From Mermis nigrescens (lineage: Eukaryota; Nematoda; Enoplea; Mermithida; Mermithidae): DNA of 64,000 nt. The stretch is from the NCBI GenBank assembly GCA_036768485.1, contig JAVLUZ010000577.1, forward strand, positions 248,001 through 312,000. Reading direction: 5' to 3'. Of the stretch, positions 1 through 12,029 are shown piece after piece. Made by a program: the position numbers and the translations under genes. The first letter of the stretch is position 1; each line of letters begins with the position of its first letter. Under the pieces are notes generated by a model, which saw only the letters and a list, made by a program, of their open reading frames with translations, searched no databases and was not told the DNA's origin.

Positions 1-320
1 CCTCGGCGCCGAGGGCGAAGCTGAAAAGTGCCGAGGCGCCGAGGGTTAAAATCAATTTGAATAAGTTTAATATATCCGTTAAATATTAACTATTTAGAAT
101 GCATCTGCAGTATAGAGGCTGTTTCTTATGGTTTTAGGCGTGTACCCAGTTACACCAAGTTACATACAGCAAAGTGCCAATTGATATTCATATGATGACT
201 AAGTTTTATTTCTCATGCTCGCTACATGGATCGGAAAGTACAGTGCAGAGAAAATAATCGTAATATTAAACACTTTATCGAACTAAAATAAATGTTTATA
301 TGTTTATTGTTGTTAGCCAG

Positions 321-560
321 AATTAATCTGATGAAGCAGATAATTCATCATCAAAATCTAGATCATCTGAATCAGAGTTAGCCTCATCCATTTTACCTTG
401 TTGTGCTATCGCGTCATCGTCGTCGTCATCGTTTATCAGATTCTTTAAAGTCACACTATTATAACCAACTGCTTTGAGATAACGCTTTACAAAAAGGAGT
501 TTTTGAACATTTGTCTGTCATTCATTCACCACAGCTTTTCTATTCTTCCACCGCATTGTC
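321..560 (-). pseudogene. hAT transposase C-terminal remnant with acidic tail (copy 1)
   Basis: The minus strand reads a K-N-R-K-A-V-V segment, one stop, then NVQKLLFVKRYLKAVGYNS and an Asp-rich tail ending ELSASSD-stop. The 'LLF-x-K' helix resembles the hAT dimerisation region, where the C-terminus ends in L-x-F-L-K-x-N. The acidic tail is conserved in the inverted copy at 3925-4107, which suggests it was once coding. Assignment to hAT is inference helped by the element ends. Confidence 0.5.
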
Positions 561-1010
561 ATGAATTATTTTTATTTTAGAGGTTTTGTGTGTCAGTATC
601 ACTGATTAAGTGTCCTACCGACCTTCCTGCATAGCATATAGTTCCTATTTTGACCCTAACGTAGAGCTCAGGCTCGTATACAGGGGGATTGAGGGGAAGT
701 GTCCCTTTCGAAATAAAATGTGAGAATAATCGCGAAAGACTTTTCGCGCTTTGCGTTGAATTTCACAATGATAATTTGTACAACCAAAAGCGTCTTTTCG
801 CTACATGGATCGGAAAGTACATTCGCTACATGCAGAGGTGGATTCAAGGGGGCGGCCGCTCCCATTGGCCAAAATATTTGGCGAGATAAAGAATGGATAT
901 GCAATTTGCAATGATTTTTGGTCGTCAGTGACCATAATTTCTCAAATTTTTCCGGCGCTACGCGCCGGATGATACCTATTAATGACATTTATTTACTTTC
1001 TTGGCGACCT

Positions 1011-1479
1011 GGGCCCGGTTTCACCATAAGTTTACGACTCCTAAGAGTCCTACGAGTTCCGTTTTACGGGAAAGTCGGGTTTCACCATCTTTTTACGAGT
1101 TACAAATTACGACTGCGAGTTACGAGTAACGAGCAACGGGTTAAGAGTTCGTATTACGAGGGTTTCACCAGGGTTTCCGTAGAACTCATAAAAACTCATT
1201 TTTTACGAGTACTTTTTGGACCTTTTTACGAGTACTCGTAATAAAATGTATATCTTTTCTGTTGCGTATGACATTCTTCGTTAGTCATTGTCTCTGTTTT
1301 AAACAGCATAATTATGTAATTAATTGCATATTTTATGCCGCTCGATAGAAAAACATAGAAAGTGTTAAGAAATCTTTGGGATTTAGTCAACAAGAATTAA
1401 TAAGCTTCTCAGAAAATTTATAACTTTGAATAAAAACGAAAATAATAATATTAGTAATAATAATAATGACGATAATAAC

Positions 1480-1524
<45 letters not shown>

Positions 1525-2415
1525 AATAATAAGAATATTACTAATACTAATAATAATAATTATTATTATTATAATAATACTAATACTAGTAACAATCATA
1601 ATAATAATAATAATTATTATTATGATTATTAATATTACTATTATAATTTATAAACGAAATCAATTAAATCAGATTCAGAGACGTTACGAAGCTAAAAGTA
1701 TATCACAGTGTATTATTTCAATTTTCAAATTTAACAAATCATTCTTAGTTGTCATTAATACGTACATAAAATATGCAGTCGGCTCTTTTCCGAAGGAAGT
1801 GCGATGAAATTCTAATTTTCAGAAATCTAATCAAAAATGTCTGATTTCCGCAATTCATGGAAAAATGTCTAAGTGATTGTAATATTTTTCATAAAAAAGC
1901 TGCGAACATCACTAACAAGGACTAAAGAAATAAAATTCCGAATTACTACTCAAGAATGCAGCTTAAAAATCGAATTTTATGGGATTTCTCTAAAACATTT
2001 TTTGAAAAATATATTATTTTTTATTGCTAACCTTCTAACCCTTTACATGTGCTGCCAGTATATGTATTATGTAGGTGTGTGCACGAAAGTGAAACAAATT
2101 GAGAAAAACAAATCAGAAAACTATTAAACGCACTAGTCTGTCACTTTGCGAGTCCTATGGACCTCTTTTTGATCCGTGATAATATTACAAAATTTACGAA
2201 ACGTTTCACTCGTAACATTCGATCGTAATATCTGGTGAAACCGCCCAGCCGTTATTCGTGAAAAAACACTCGTAAAAAGTACTCGTAGAACTCGTAACTC
2301 GTGGCTCGTAAATCTCAGTTTTTGGTGAAACGGAAATATGTAGCACTCGTAGCCCGTACTCGTGAAACCGTCACCTGTAACTTGTAACTCGTAGCTTTGT
2401 GGTGAAACCGGGCCC
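1011..2415. mobile_element. Transposon with 16-bp perfect TIR GGGCCCGGTTTCACCA and TACGAGT-rich ends
   Basis: The 16-bp TIR is perfect at both ends. Inside each TIR lies about 200 bp of short words built on TACGAGT/ACTCGTA (for example 1085-1230 and 2265-2400). The centre holds an AAT microsatellite (1438-1640) and no recognisable protein. No clear target duplication. Similar GGGCCCGGTTTCA ends are known from animal MITEs. Confidence 0.8.
1438..1640. repeat. AAT/ATT microsatellite
   Basis: Imperfect AAT repeat flipping to ATT, inside the TACGAGT element. The poly-Asn and poly-Ile reading frames across it are artefacts of the repeat. Confidence 0.95.
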
Positions 2416-2491
2416 TGAAAGCCCTTTTCTGTTCATGTAGGTTTCAAAACAATTTTAACAGCAGAAACAGCTATTTTTGCATAGTTTTCAT

Positions 2492-3539
2492 TAGAGATGT
2501 GCCAGGCCCCGGCCCCGCGCGCCGGGGCCGGCGGCCTGTAAAAACGATGAAAAATTAATGAAAATCGAACAAAATTAATCTTTTTTGCCGAATTACGCAA
2601 CATAATATTTATTTATTCGCAAAAATAAGCTAAATTTCGTTAAAATTAAGCTTAGGCTACTGTTGTGTTTCGCTTCAGGTAATCTAAGAATCAAGATTTG
2701 AGTGAGCATTGAAACAATTCGATACATTCTTGAATAGCTTAGCTCAATTAACAATTTTTATTGCGAAAATAAGCACGTTTAACCGATAATTCTTAGACAA
2801 TAAAGTTTAAAATGCAGGGGACTTTCACCAGTGTCTGTAAAATTGTTTTATAAATCGATGTATGCACTCATGTACCTTAAAAAATGCTAGGGTACGGCAA
2901 CTTATTTTATCATCCAGATAGAATTCGTTTGCTTTAATATATGCGATTTTTCACTAATTTCAAGCGCTGTGCGCCAAATAATAGAGCAAATGTCTTCATT
3001 TTTGTGTGGTTTTCAATTAATTTTTTAAATATTAGTTTAATTTGATTATGCATGTTCCCTAATCTTGGTAAATGATTTTTCGTCGTACAAGCATTTTTCG
3101 CCCCTATGATTTTGTTGATATTCTATAGATTAAGTTTTTCAAGCGTATAGTTAATCTCTGGGTTACTTATTTCTCGTGCAATGTAATCGTAATCTTTTGT
3201 ATTGTACTGTTTTGCTCGTCTATTTCTTTCATCGAATCTGCATAAATACCATAGAAAAGTCATATTCTGTTCAGCTTAGCTTATTGTTTTATATGCCTAA
3301 CAGCTATATTCACAATTATTTATAAATTTTTTGTTTATTTCTCTTTTATCTGCTTATTTTTAAGTCTTTAATTCATTAAAGCAATATGTAATTGCTTACC
3401 ATAGTAATACTAAGATGTTAGGTCAGTAAAGAAATAATGTGGATGCTTGGTATAGCTTAGTAAGTATAGGGTATATGTTTTGTACAGGCCCCAGCCAGGC
3501 CCCGGCCCCGGCAAAAAGAGCGGCCCCGGCACATCTCTA
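2492..3539. mobile_element. hAT MITE, TIR TAGAGATGTGCC, GGCCCC words, 8-bp TSD
   Basis: Left end TAGAGATGTGCCAGGCCCC, right end GGCACATCTCTA. A perfect 8-bp duplication GTTTTCAT flanks it (2484-2491 and 3540-3547). Subterminal GGCCCCGG words sit at both ends. No protein-coding capacity seen. It interrupts the 833-3888 element. Confidence 0.92.
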
Positions 3540-3924
3540 GTTTTCATCTATTTTCAATAAAAAAATTTCAATGTTTCGCATCAAATGCTATAAAAACAGG
3601 AAATCAAGCAGTAAATCATGCTTCTAGACGTCTATCCGCCTTAATTTTGCAAATTTTTCGGCGCTTCGCGCCAGATTTTTGTTAAAGTCTTAGAAATTAA
3701 ATGATTTTTTCGCACAAAATTGTCGAAAATTCTAGAATTTTAAGAAAAATATGACTTCAAAAGTGATTTTATGTAAAAGTACACAATGTAAAACACCGAA
3801 AAATGCTATTTCGCGCGTTAAGGGCAAAATTTTGGACCTGTTTTTGACTTTTTTGGAAAAGTTTGTATACCGCCCCCTCCCGCTACTGGATGGATCAGAA
3901 AGTACAGTAATTCTTGCATTCGTC

Positions 3925-4107
3925 TGCTACCATAAAACGTTCAAAAACTCTTTTTTGTAAAACACAATCTCAAAGCAGTTGGTTATGTATAATCTGATAA
4001 AGGCTGATGACGACGATAACGCGATAGCACAACAAGGCGAAATAGATGAGGCTAACTTTGATTCAGATGATCTAGATTTCGATAATAAATTATCTGCTTC
4101 ATCAGAT
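3925..4107 (+). pseudogene. hAT transposase C-terminal remnant (inverted copy 2)
   Basis: Inverted partner of 321-560. Reads K-T-F-K-N-S-F-L, a stop, then an acidic tail with AIAQQGEIDEANFDSDDLDF and a stop after SASSD at about 4107. Most differences between the two copies keep the acidic character. Confidence 0.5.
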
Positions 4108-4361
4108 TGAAATAAAAATTCTGGCCAACACCAATAGACATTTGTTTTAGTCCGATAAAGTGTTAAATACTACGATTATTCTCTAGCTCATGTACATACA
4201 AAATATTCTAAGAGTACTATTTATGGGTATAGGTATATAAGCTTGACACTCGGCATTACCCCTCGGCCCGCCTCGGCCTCGGCCTCGGCCGAGGCAAGAA
4301 TTTTAAGTCGCCTCGGCCTCGGCCGAGGCCGAGGGTCCAAAAAGTACCCTCGGTCCGATCA

Positions 4362-5224
4362 CTGGTTCCAGACAACCGATCTATGTCTCGACCTAAGCGG
4401 GAGTACTACCCACCCCGTAAATATAAGCCTAGCCTGGCAAAAATTGAAAAGTATGAAAGAATCGACAACTGTTGGGCTGCTATGCTTGGTACCAATCCAT
4501 GTACCTACAGAAGGGCTCGATGTCGATCGATAGACGCTTGTGAATTCTGAAGCATCAACAGTACATATCGTTTTTCTGCTCTATTTCTGCACACGCCGTT
4601 ACCTACTTTTCTATTTATGTGTTAATTTCGACATTGTTTGTCGCGTGCTACATACATAGCATGTACTTCTTCCCTAAATGCTTCAATGAATAGTCGCAAT
4701 GCAAAGCTTTGGATAATATGACGGAGGGCTAATCCCTAAAGTTCTAAAGCAAATTACAATAGAATACTTTACTGCCCTCTCAAAGAGTAGAGGTCGAACA
4801 TAAAATGGAAAAGGTCTATAAATATGTATGTCTGTGTATATGTCTATATAACTATGTCAAGATGTTCACGATTCTTATTGATACTACTTTTTTTGTGAGC
4901 AATCGGACAAAATTGAGGATAAATACCAATGTTTTTTTATGATTTTCTCATTAGTCACATCACAGTTCCGAAGGAAAAAACTAAAATTCCTAAATACGCA
5001 TCTGAAAGATCACCAAAATTTGTAGTCTATTTTTTAACCTTATGCATGAAATCGCGCGATAAGCAAATGTCTTATTAATGTAATGCCAGATTTCTCCGTT
5101 CTGCGATGGAGTACTGTGGGACCTGAGTCGGCGCTGAGCGCCGCAAAATTTTGATTTGATAACGGATTGTTTTCATGCACTAGATTAAAAAAACGGACTT
5201 TATATCTACAGATGTTTATTTTTT
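4362..5224. other. Unassigned non-coding stretch
   Basis: No supported gene. Contains a CGACCTAAGCGGGAG phrase (4390) also found beside the 20-bp arrays at 10.5 and 11.3 kb, and one variant of the GGCGC hairpin at about 5131. Confidence 0.4.
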
Positions 5225-5400
5225 ATGAGAAGAAGAAAGAAAGAAAATTTTATTACTAATACCAACTGTTAAAATATAAAATGACAAGATACATAATAGA
5301 TGCAATTACGAATTAGTAAAGGGACATGCGAGTCAATGGAATGACAAGTTTTACGCGCGCTCCACAAGATATCTAGATAAATCAAAAATTGTTAATCTAG
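5225..5400 (-). mobile_element. LINE 3'-end fragment (diverged)
   Basis: The part at 5320-5365 resembles the terminal part of the neighbouring LINE (5540-5590): gggacatgcgagtca against gggacacgcagtcac. A second, older 3' end of a related element. Confidence 0.45.
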
Positions 5401-6592
5401 ATTTAAATATGTTTACAACAACAACAACAACAACAACAACAAAGATTTATTGCAAAACGTACAAGACATGGTAAAAATAAAGACACAGCGTACGATACAA
5501 AGATATGATAAAACGACATATGACTAAAACGTCAGCAACGGGACACGCAGTCACGAAAGTGAAAACTTACGCGTGCCCCTTCAGATGAACAGAAAAAATC
5601 AAAAGCATTGAGTTTGCGTTTAAAAATTTCTAAGCTAGGTGAATTTACAACATCAACTGGAAGTGAATTCCACAGATTCACATATCTATGACTGAAATCA
5701 TACTTGAGAATTTCTGAACGAGCTACTGGAACAGTCAGTTTAAGGTTATTGACAGAGTGAGTATAGTTGCGATTAAAAGCGAAAAACTCGTCACAGAGAA
5801 TATGTGATTTTTAATCTGATAATAAAAGGATAAAGCAAAACAGAATACGGCGTATTTCGAGACGTTCTAACGACAGACTTTTTAAACGATCATTATATGA
5901 CAAACCACTGTTAAAACCAAAAATACAACGGGTAAACTTGCGCTGAACTCGCTCGATACGATCAATATCTCGAATACGGTAAGGACTCCAAACGGTACAG
6001 CAGTAGGTAGGTACTCTAAAAGCGGACGAACATATCAAGAAAAGCACGAGACAAAATTTTATGATCACGAGAGAAGAATAACTTCAGTATAAGACTGGAT
6101 CGCTGAGAAGCTTTTTAATCACTTCATGATAGTGCTGCTGAAATTTCAAATTTTGAGACATTAAGAACACCTAAATCACGGACACTAGTCAGAATCAGAA
6201 GGTAAAAGTTGATTTCCAATAAAATATTGACGTTTAGGATTTTTATAACCCATGTACAAAACTGTGCATTTATCAATAGATATCTGAAGCTGCCATTCAC
6301 GCGACCATGTGTAAAGCTTATTAAGGTCGTTTTGAAGTATAGTTTTAGAAGAGGACAAATTATACATCTTAACATCGTCAGCAAATAAGCGAATACGACT
6401 ACTCATATTATCACATAAATCATTTATGTAAATCAGAAAAAGGTTGGCCCTATCACGCTCCCTTGCGGGACACCGCTAGTTACATTAAAGCTATCTGAAA
6501 AAGAACTATTAACAACAACGCACTGAGATCGAGAGGATAAAAAAGATTTAAGCCAGTTGTAAAGAAAACCATTTAGACCATATGCAGAAAGT

Positions 6593-6967
6593 TTATGAAG
6601 TAATTTTGTGTGCGATAAAGAATCGAAAGCTTTTTTTAAAGTCGATAAAAATTACATCGACAGTAGATTTTCTATCAATAAATTTTGCCCATTCGTTTTT
6701 ACACTTTAGCAATTGCATTTCGCATGATCGACCTTTTAAAAATCCAAATTGAAGAGAAGAAAGTAAATTATTTATATTTAAGTAATCCAGAATCTTTTTA
6801 TTAACAATTTTTTCCATAATTTTACAAGGAGAGCAACACAGCGACATCGGACGGTAATTTTCTACAGAAGCAGAATCACCTTTATTTTTGAAAACTGGAA
6901 TTACCTTTGCTTGACCACAATTTTGGAATTGAATCTGATCGAAAAGAAGTTTCAAAGATAGAAGCAA
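6593..6967 (-). pseudogene. LINE reverse transcriptase fragment
   Basis: Contains PVFKNKGD, then E-N-Y-R-P-M-S-L and DVIFIDFKKSF. The last is RT motif A with a D-F-K-K-S-F core. It breaks by frameshift before the VPQG and FADD motifs further along the strand. Confidence 0.88.
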
Positions 6968-7687
6968 GATGAGAAGAAAGCAAATAACCGAGCATAGGCC
7001 ATCAGGGCCACATGCAGTACTTGGTCTTCACGAATAGCTCTGTAAACGGTGTCTACATCGAAATTGATTTCTGCTAACGAAGAAAAAGTACGAGCCTGAA
7101 AAATAGGAAGATTTTGATCATCAACAGTAGAAAACAGAGGCAAAAAATGAGTTAAAATGATTAGCTTAGATAAAGTCAGGGGGAATGAACTTTTCCTGAT
7201 TTTTAAACGAGAAATAACAAAATTCTAAAAGTTACGGATATCGCCTGATTTTAAAACTTCTAGTTCTTCTTTAGTGTAAAAATTTTTGGTTTCTCTTTTT
7301 ATAGATTTGCAGAAACTAGAATAGATAGTTCGATTTGTTCAAGTTTTGAACTTTTTGTAATTTTTCCATAATTTAAGTTTTTTTAAATATAACACGGATG
7401 TGTTTAGGAAGAACTTTCTTAAAATTTCTATGTTGCTTTTTAGGTATTAGATCAGAACTAATAGTCTGAAGAACTGAAACAAAAACATTATACATATCAT
7501 CTGCCGAAGTACACTGATTCGAATAAATCGGGCCAAGAAACAGTGGCTAATTGCATAGAAATTAACTCGTAATTGACTTTTCGAAAATTTAAACAAGAGG
7601 GATATGTGATTTGTCTCTTCGTACCCTTGAATTTCGAAAGCAATCAGAAAAAGGAGGTGAAATCTTCACGTTAATGGCTTGATTAAG

Positions 7688-8053
7688 TTACAAAAGCAAA
7701 TCTAATCTATTATTATCGTGAGTTGGACTACGGATTAGTTGCTCCGAACCACTTGTACAGAAGGTATCATAAAATAGAGTGTTGATGGGATCAGAAGGAA
7801 AGGTGTTGGAGACCCAATTAATTTTAGGAAGATTAAAATCGCCAACAATTAATGAAGGATAAGGTACATTGGAAGCCCATTCAATAGAATTACAAAGACT
7901 TTCAGCATACACAGTATCATAAGTAGGAGGACGATAAGCTAGAATAAATCTAGTTTTGAAATCAGTATTGCATAAATCAAAAAATAAAATTTCACAGTCA
8001 GGAAAGTTGATAGGAATTTTGATGTGTTTTATTATGTAGATTATTATTAGCAA
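7688..8053 (-). pseudogene. LINE APE-type endonuclease domain fragment
   Basis: Open 121-codon piece. Key motifs: RFILAYRPP, then SLIVGDFNLPKIN (the G-D-F-N of exonuclease-endonuclease-phosphatase domains) and SPTHDNNRLDLLL near the domain end. It continues upstream in another frame to FNSRSLLN at 8250. Confidence 0.85.
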
Positions 8054-8255
8054 AAACTATAAATCCACTCCCACGTTTATTTAACCGATCACATCGAATA
8101 ATTTGGTAATTAATTTAACTGCAAAGGAGACTATCTGGAATTTAAGGATAAAGCCAAGATTCACAACAAAGTATTATTTCAAACTGTTTGCTATTTAGTA
8201 ACAGTTTTAAATCACCTAGCTTATTTAACAAACTTCTTGAATTGAAATACATAAT

Positions 8256-8460
8256 TTAAACTAGAGTTGGGGAAGAAACAATGAAGTCAGGAAGATCGTT
8301 CCAAACTGCGATGTATTTGTAAAAGAAATCAAACATTTCTAAATTAGAATGTACAATAGGTATAATTAATTTAAATCTGTCAATGCTACGGGTAATATTA
8401 TGATTAAATACAAAAAAATCATCAGCTTCCAAACAATGATTTATGACAAACAATTTGGTA
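8256..8460 (-). mobile_element. C-terminal fragment of a second LINE copy
   Basis: Reads IDRFKLIIPIVHSNLEMFDF then VWNDLPDFIVSSPTLV, homologous to the C-terminal domain at 5811-5560. It is fused directly upstream of the endonuclease start of the 5413-8255 copy. Confidence 0.7.
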
Positions 8461-8571
8461 CATCATACACAGACAAAGATTTTCCTTAACACCAAGCTTA
8501 TTGTGTGTTGATATTATACTTAATAACCATTTACTGTAATAAACAAAATATTGTCGGCGAGCCGTGCTGTT

Positions 8572-9975
8572 GGCAACACCGTTTTTTTCCCAGCGATTTG
8601 GTTGACATTATAGACCAGACCCAAAATTTTTTTCCACTTTTTCCGACCTTTTTCCACCTTTTTTGAAGGTCTAAAAACATTAAAAATAGAGCGCCTGGGT
8701 TGAAAAATCAGTGTTTTTAAGTAGAAAATCCTATGTACACATGCAATAGCGGTGTTTGATGCACTTTTTGTACAAAAATTTCGCGCTCTACAAGAAATAT
8801 CACGATCAGTATACGTTATTTCTGTTGAAACTTGAATTTCCTTCCTTCAATAAAGCATTTTAGCCAATTCTGAAGTCGCTTTTGACAATTAAAACTATAA
8901 TTTATCAAATGGCGCGAAGCGCCAGAAAATTTTGAAATTTTAGCTCTCTAAAACGCATTTTTGCATTACAAAAACTAACCAAATCCGTGCAGAAGGTAAG
9001 GATTTTCAATCGTAGTGAAGTCCTAGGACCAGATTGTCGATAAAAATGCTGCAATTGGCGCGGCGCGGCTTAAACATTACTAACAAGTAAGAATTAAATC
9101 AATTCGGCGCGAAGCGCCGAAAAATTTTTGCAGTTTTACCTCTCTAAAACGCATTTTTGCATTACAAAAACTAACCAAATCCGTGCAGAAGATAAGAATT
9201 TTCAATCGTAGTGAAGTTCTAGACCAGATTGTCGACAAAAATGCTGCAATTGGCGCGGCGCGGCTTAAAGATTAATAACAAGTAAGAATTCAATCAATTC
9301 GGCGCGAAGCGCCGAAAAATTTTTGTAGTTTCACCTCTCTAAAACGCATTTTTGCATGACAAAAACTAACCAAATCCGTGCAGAAGATAAGGATTTTCAA
9401 TCGTAGTGAAGTTCTAGACCAGATTGTCGACAAAAATGCTGCAATTGGTGCGGCGCGGCTTAAAGATTAATAACAAGTAAGAATTAAATCAATTCGGCGC
9501 GAAGCGCCGAAAAATTTTTGAAGTTTTACCTCTCTAAAACGCATTTTTAACATTACAAAAATTTTCCACAAATGCCAACCAAGCCCAAAAATTTTTTCCA
9601 TTTCCTAAAATTTTGGTTGACAAATAGATCAAAAAGTGGAAAAAAACGGTGGTTGGCAGCACCATTTTTTCCCGGCGATTTGGTTGACATTATAGACCAG
9701 ACCCGTAATTTTTTTCCACCATTTCCGACCTTTTTCCACGTTTTTTGGGAGGTCCAAAAACGGTAAAAATACAGCGCCTGTGTTGAAAAATCAGTGTTTC
9801 TTAAGTAGAAAATCCTATGTACACATGCAATAGCGGTGTTTGATTCACTTTTTGTATAAAAGTTTCGCGCTGTACAAGAAATATCGCGATCAGTATACGT
9901 TATTTCGGAGTTTTTGAAGAATATGGTGTGAACCGATTCTGCGCCATTCGGCAGAACTGCCATACAATTGCGCAA
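8572..9975. repeat. ~195-bp tandem array between ~250-bp direct repeats
   Basis: Four starts of the unit, marked by the GGCGCGAAGCGCC hairpin, at 8911, 9106, 9301 and 9496 (spacing 195). Each unit also has GCATTTTTGCATTACAAAAAC and a GGCGCGGCGCGGCTTAAA phrase. Flanks 8572-8820 and 9652-9905 are direct repeats sharing GCGATTTGGTTGACATTATA. Single-unit relatives are at 14341-14575 and 11755-11950. Confidence 0.9.
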
Positions 9976-10400
9976 AAACGATACTTTGCGTCACTAAAAG
10001 ACGCGGAAAAAATAATAAACCAAATCCATACAAAACTCATAGAGTTACAGTACTTCAAACATCATACTTACTTCGACATTCATTATTTTGAGCCACTTTG
10101 AGGAATTTTAGCAGTTTATCAAAGGTTTCCAATTTTTACTAATTAATATTTTCCTGCCATTTTCAAGGTCGCAGATTACAAAAAATTAAGTTAAACTGCG
10201 TGGAAACCAAGATTAAAGAAAATTTTTTTGTAATTTTTTGCCCAAATTTTCAAGAAATTTTTTTTTTAAATTTCACTATTTTTAGCATTGTTTACATCCA
10301 GTTAAAGATTTCTACTTAAAACGATTCAAACAGCATTTTTGGATTATCTTAAAGTTCCAACCATTTGAAGATTCAATCAGTGGAATGCAGAATAACATGT
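9976..10400. other. Unassigned AT-rich stretch
   Basis: No gene or recognisable element. Confidence 0.4.
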
Positions 10401-10411
10401 ACTCAACTTAG

Positions 10412-10500
10412 GTCGACCTAAGCATCTATACATCGACCTGAGCATCTATACATCGACCTAAGCATCTATACGTTGACCTAAGCATCTATACCTCGTCCTA
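10412..10500. repeat. 20-bp tandem repeat GACCTAAGCATCTATACATC
   Basis: Four to five units of the 20-mer, followed by GCGGGAGCGACCTCGACCT and a CTAAGCCTAAGCCTAAG run. A second array is at 11236-11312. Confidence 0.9.
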
Positions 10501-11156
10501 AGCGGGAGCGACCTCGACCTCAAGCAGCCGAAAACACCTTCTCAGATAAACTAAGCCTAAGCCTAAGCGTCATTTAAGCAGAAACTTGAATTTTAACATT
10601 ATCTAGAGAGGAAGAACATGCAAAAAATTGTTTTTTCAAATTTAAAAATTTTCAAACAAAATTTTTTCCCGTAAAATAAAAAGTTATTTTTCGTAATCAG
10701 CGACCTTGAAAATGTCAGATACATATGTTTTCAGCCCAAATTCGGAACATTTTTGATGAACTGTAAAATACCTCACTATAATGTAGCTATATCCTGAGTA
10801 ACTCTATCTTCACCAATATTGGTCCGTTTTTCATAAAATTTTTTCCGCACTTTCTTTATGCATGTCCTCCTCATTTCAATAAATATCGTTTCTTCCACGT
10901 ACATCTGCAAGTTTTCCGTTCACTCTAGCCGTTATTTCTGTTGAAACTTGAATTTCCGGGCAGAGTAGAGAATACTGGAAAGTCAAATTTTCAAAAAAAC
11001 ATGTTTTTATGCCTTTTCAAGCAATAATCCTTAACATAGAAGTCGAAAACATTAGCGGAAAACCATTTGAGTGAAAAAAATCTTCAAAAAATTTTTTTCA
11101 CATCACATTTTACCGCTGTTTTCGACTTCCACATTGCCGATTACTGCTCGAATCAG

Positions 11157-11546
11157 CTATCGAATTTTTTCTATCCTTTTTAAACATTAGGGTATATACA
11201 GGGTGAATTTTTCCATCTTTTTTAACACCAGGGTTCTCACACCTAAGCATCTATACATCGACCTAAGCATCTATACATCGACCTAAGCATCTATACATTG
11301 ACCTAAGCGGGAGCGACCTCGACCTAAGCAGCTTAAAACACCTTTTCAGATATACTAAGCCTAAGCCTAAGTATATTGGAAGCAAAAACTTACATTTTCC
11401 TATATCTTATCAAGTAAATTATTGCAAAAGTTGATTATGAAAATTAAGAAAAAAACCTGAAGAAAATCAAGGATTATATCATATGATAGATATATCATAA
11501 TGCTGTATATACCCTAATGTTAAAAAAGATGGAAAAAATTCGATAG
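11157..11546. mobile_element. Inverted-repeat element, ~44-bp arms, with 20-bp tandem core
   Basis: Arms 11157-11201 and 11503-11546 pair over about 44 bp with few mismatches; the innermost ACATTAGGGTATATACAG is perfect. The interior contains the second 20-bp GACCTAAGCATCTATACATC array (11236-11312). No coding capacity. Confidence 0.75.
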
Positions 11547-12029
11547 GGGTTAAAGTGAATAAGTGCCTTTTTTCGCCTATCCTTAAACACATGAATTTCA
11601 ACAGCCTGTAACTCGGTCAATAATGCTGACCGTCGCATAATTCTTTCAAATATGAACTCCCCAGCCCAAACTCAATTAGAAAATGTCCTTGTCATAACTT
11701 TCTGGAACTTTCCAATCTCCTCTACTTTAGCCGAATTTCCTTTCTTCAGTAAAGCATTTTAGCCATTTTGACAATTAAATCACTATGATTTATGAAATTT
11801 TGAAATTTTATCTCTCTAAACGGATTTTTGCATTACAAAAACTAACCAAATCCGTGCAGCAGATACATAATCGTCGTAAAGTTCTAGACCAGATTGTCGA
11901 TAAAATTGCTGCAATTGGCGCGGCATGGCTTGAAGATTAAGCACGATTAAATTAAAAAATTAATTAATTAAATTAAAGATTAAATTAAAAAATTAATAAT
12001 TAAAATTTAAAATTAAACTTAAAAATTTA

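Larger units (their letters stand above)
833..3888. mobile_element. Non-autonomous hAT-like element with CAG(A/G)GG-type ends, interrupted copy
   Basis: The left end (CAGAGGTGGATTCAAGG, then GGGCGGCCGCTCCCATTGGCC) and right end (CCGCCCC...CGCTACTG) are near-copies of the clean element at 31284-32250. The shared body covers about 833-1010, 2416-2491 and 3540-3888. Two other elements sit inside it, which accounts for its length. Confidence 0.7.
1..4361. mobile_element. hAT-type element with CCTCGG words, right end intact, filled with nested insertions
   Basis: Both ends carry repeated CCTCGG/CCGAGG words (1-46 and 4258-4350), the right end finishing GGTCCGATC like the complete family member at 33823-36663. 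The left terminus lies at or beyond the window edge. The inner walls are inverted copies of a transposase 3' end (minus 321-560, plus 3925-4107). The middle is occupied by an element at 833-3888, itself holding 1011-2415 and 2492-3539. Confidence 0.6.
5413..8255 (-). mobile_element. CR1-group-like non-LTR retrotransposon, decayed
   Basis: The minus strand carries, in order: FNSRSLLNKLGDLK and ESWLYP starting an APE-type endonuclease (about 8240-7690, with SLIVGDFNLPKINW); reverse transcriptase palm (6967-6593, with NYRPMSLCCSPCKIMEKIV and QFGFLKGRS); VPQGSVIGPT at about 6470; catalytic FADDVKMY (about 6385); WQLQISIDKC (about 6290); and a C-terminal L-W-N-S-L-P domain ending at a stop near 5545. 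The 3' tail is (TTG)n at 5413-5441. Several stops and frameshifts make it non-functional. The superfamily is inferred from the endonuclease start and C-terminal motif. Confidence 0.9.

Noticed and set aside
1387..1807. Poly-Asn / poly-Ile ORFs
   Set aside because: Products of the AAT microsatellite; same for 50239-50527.
8911..9508. 195-bp array as a CRISPR-like array
   Set aside because: Whole units are near-identical with no variable spacers, and the host is an animal.
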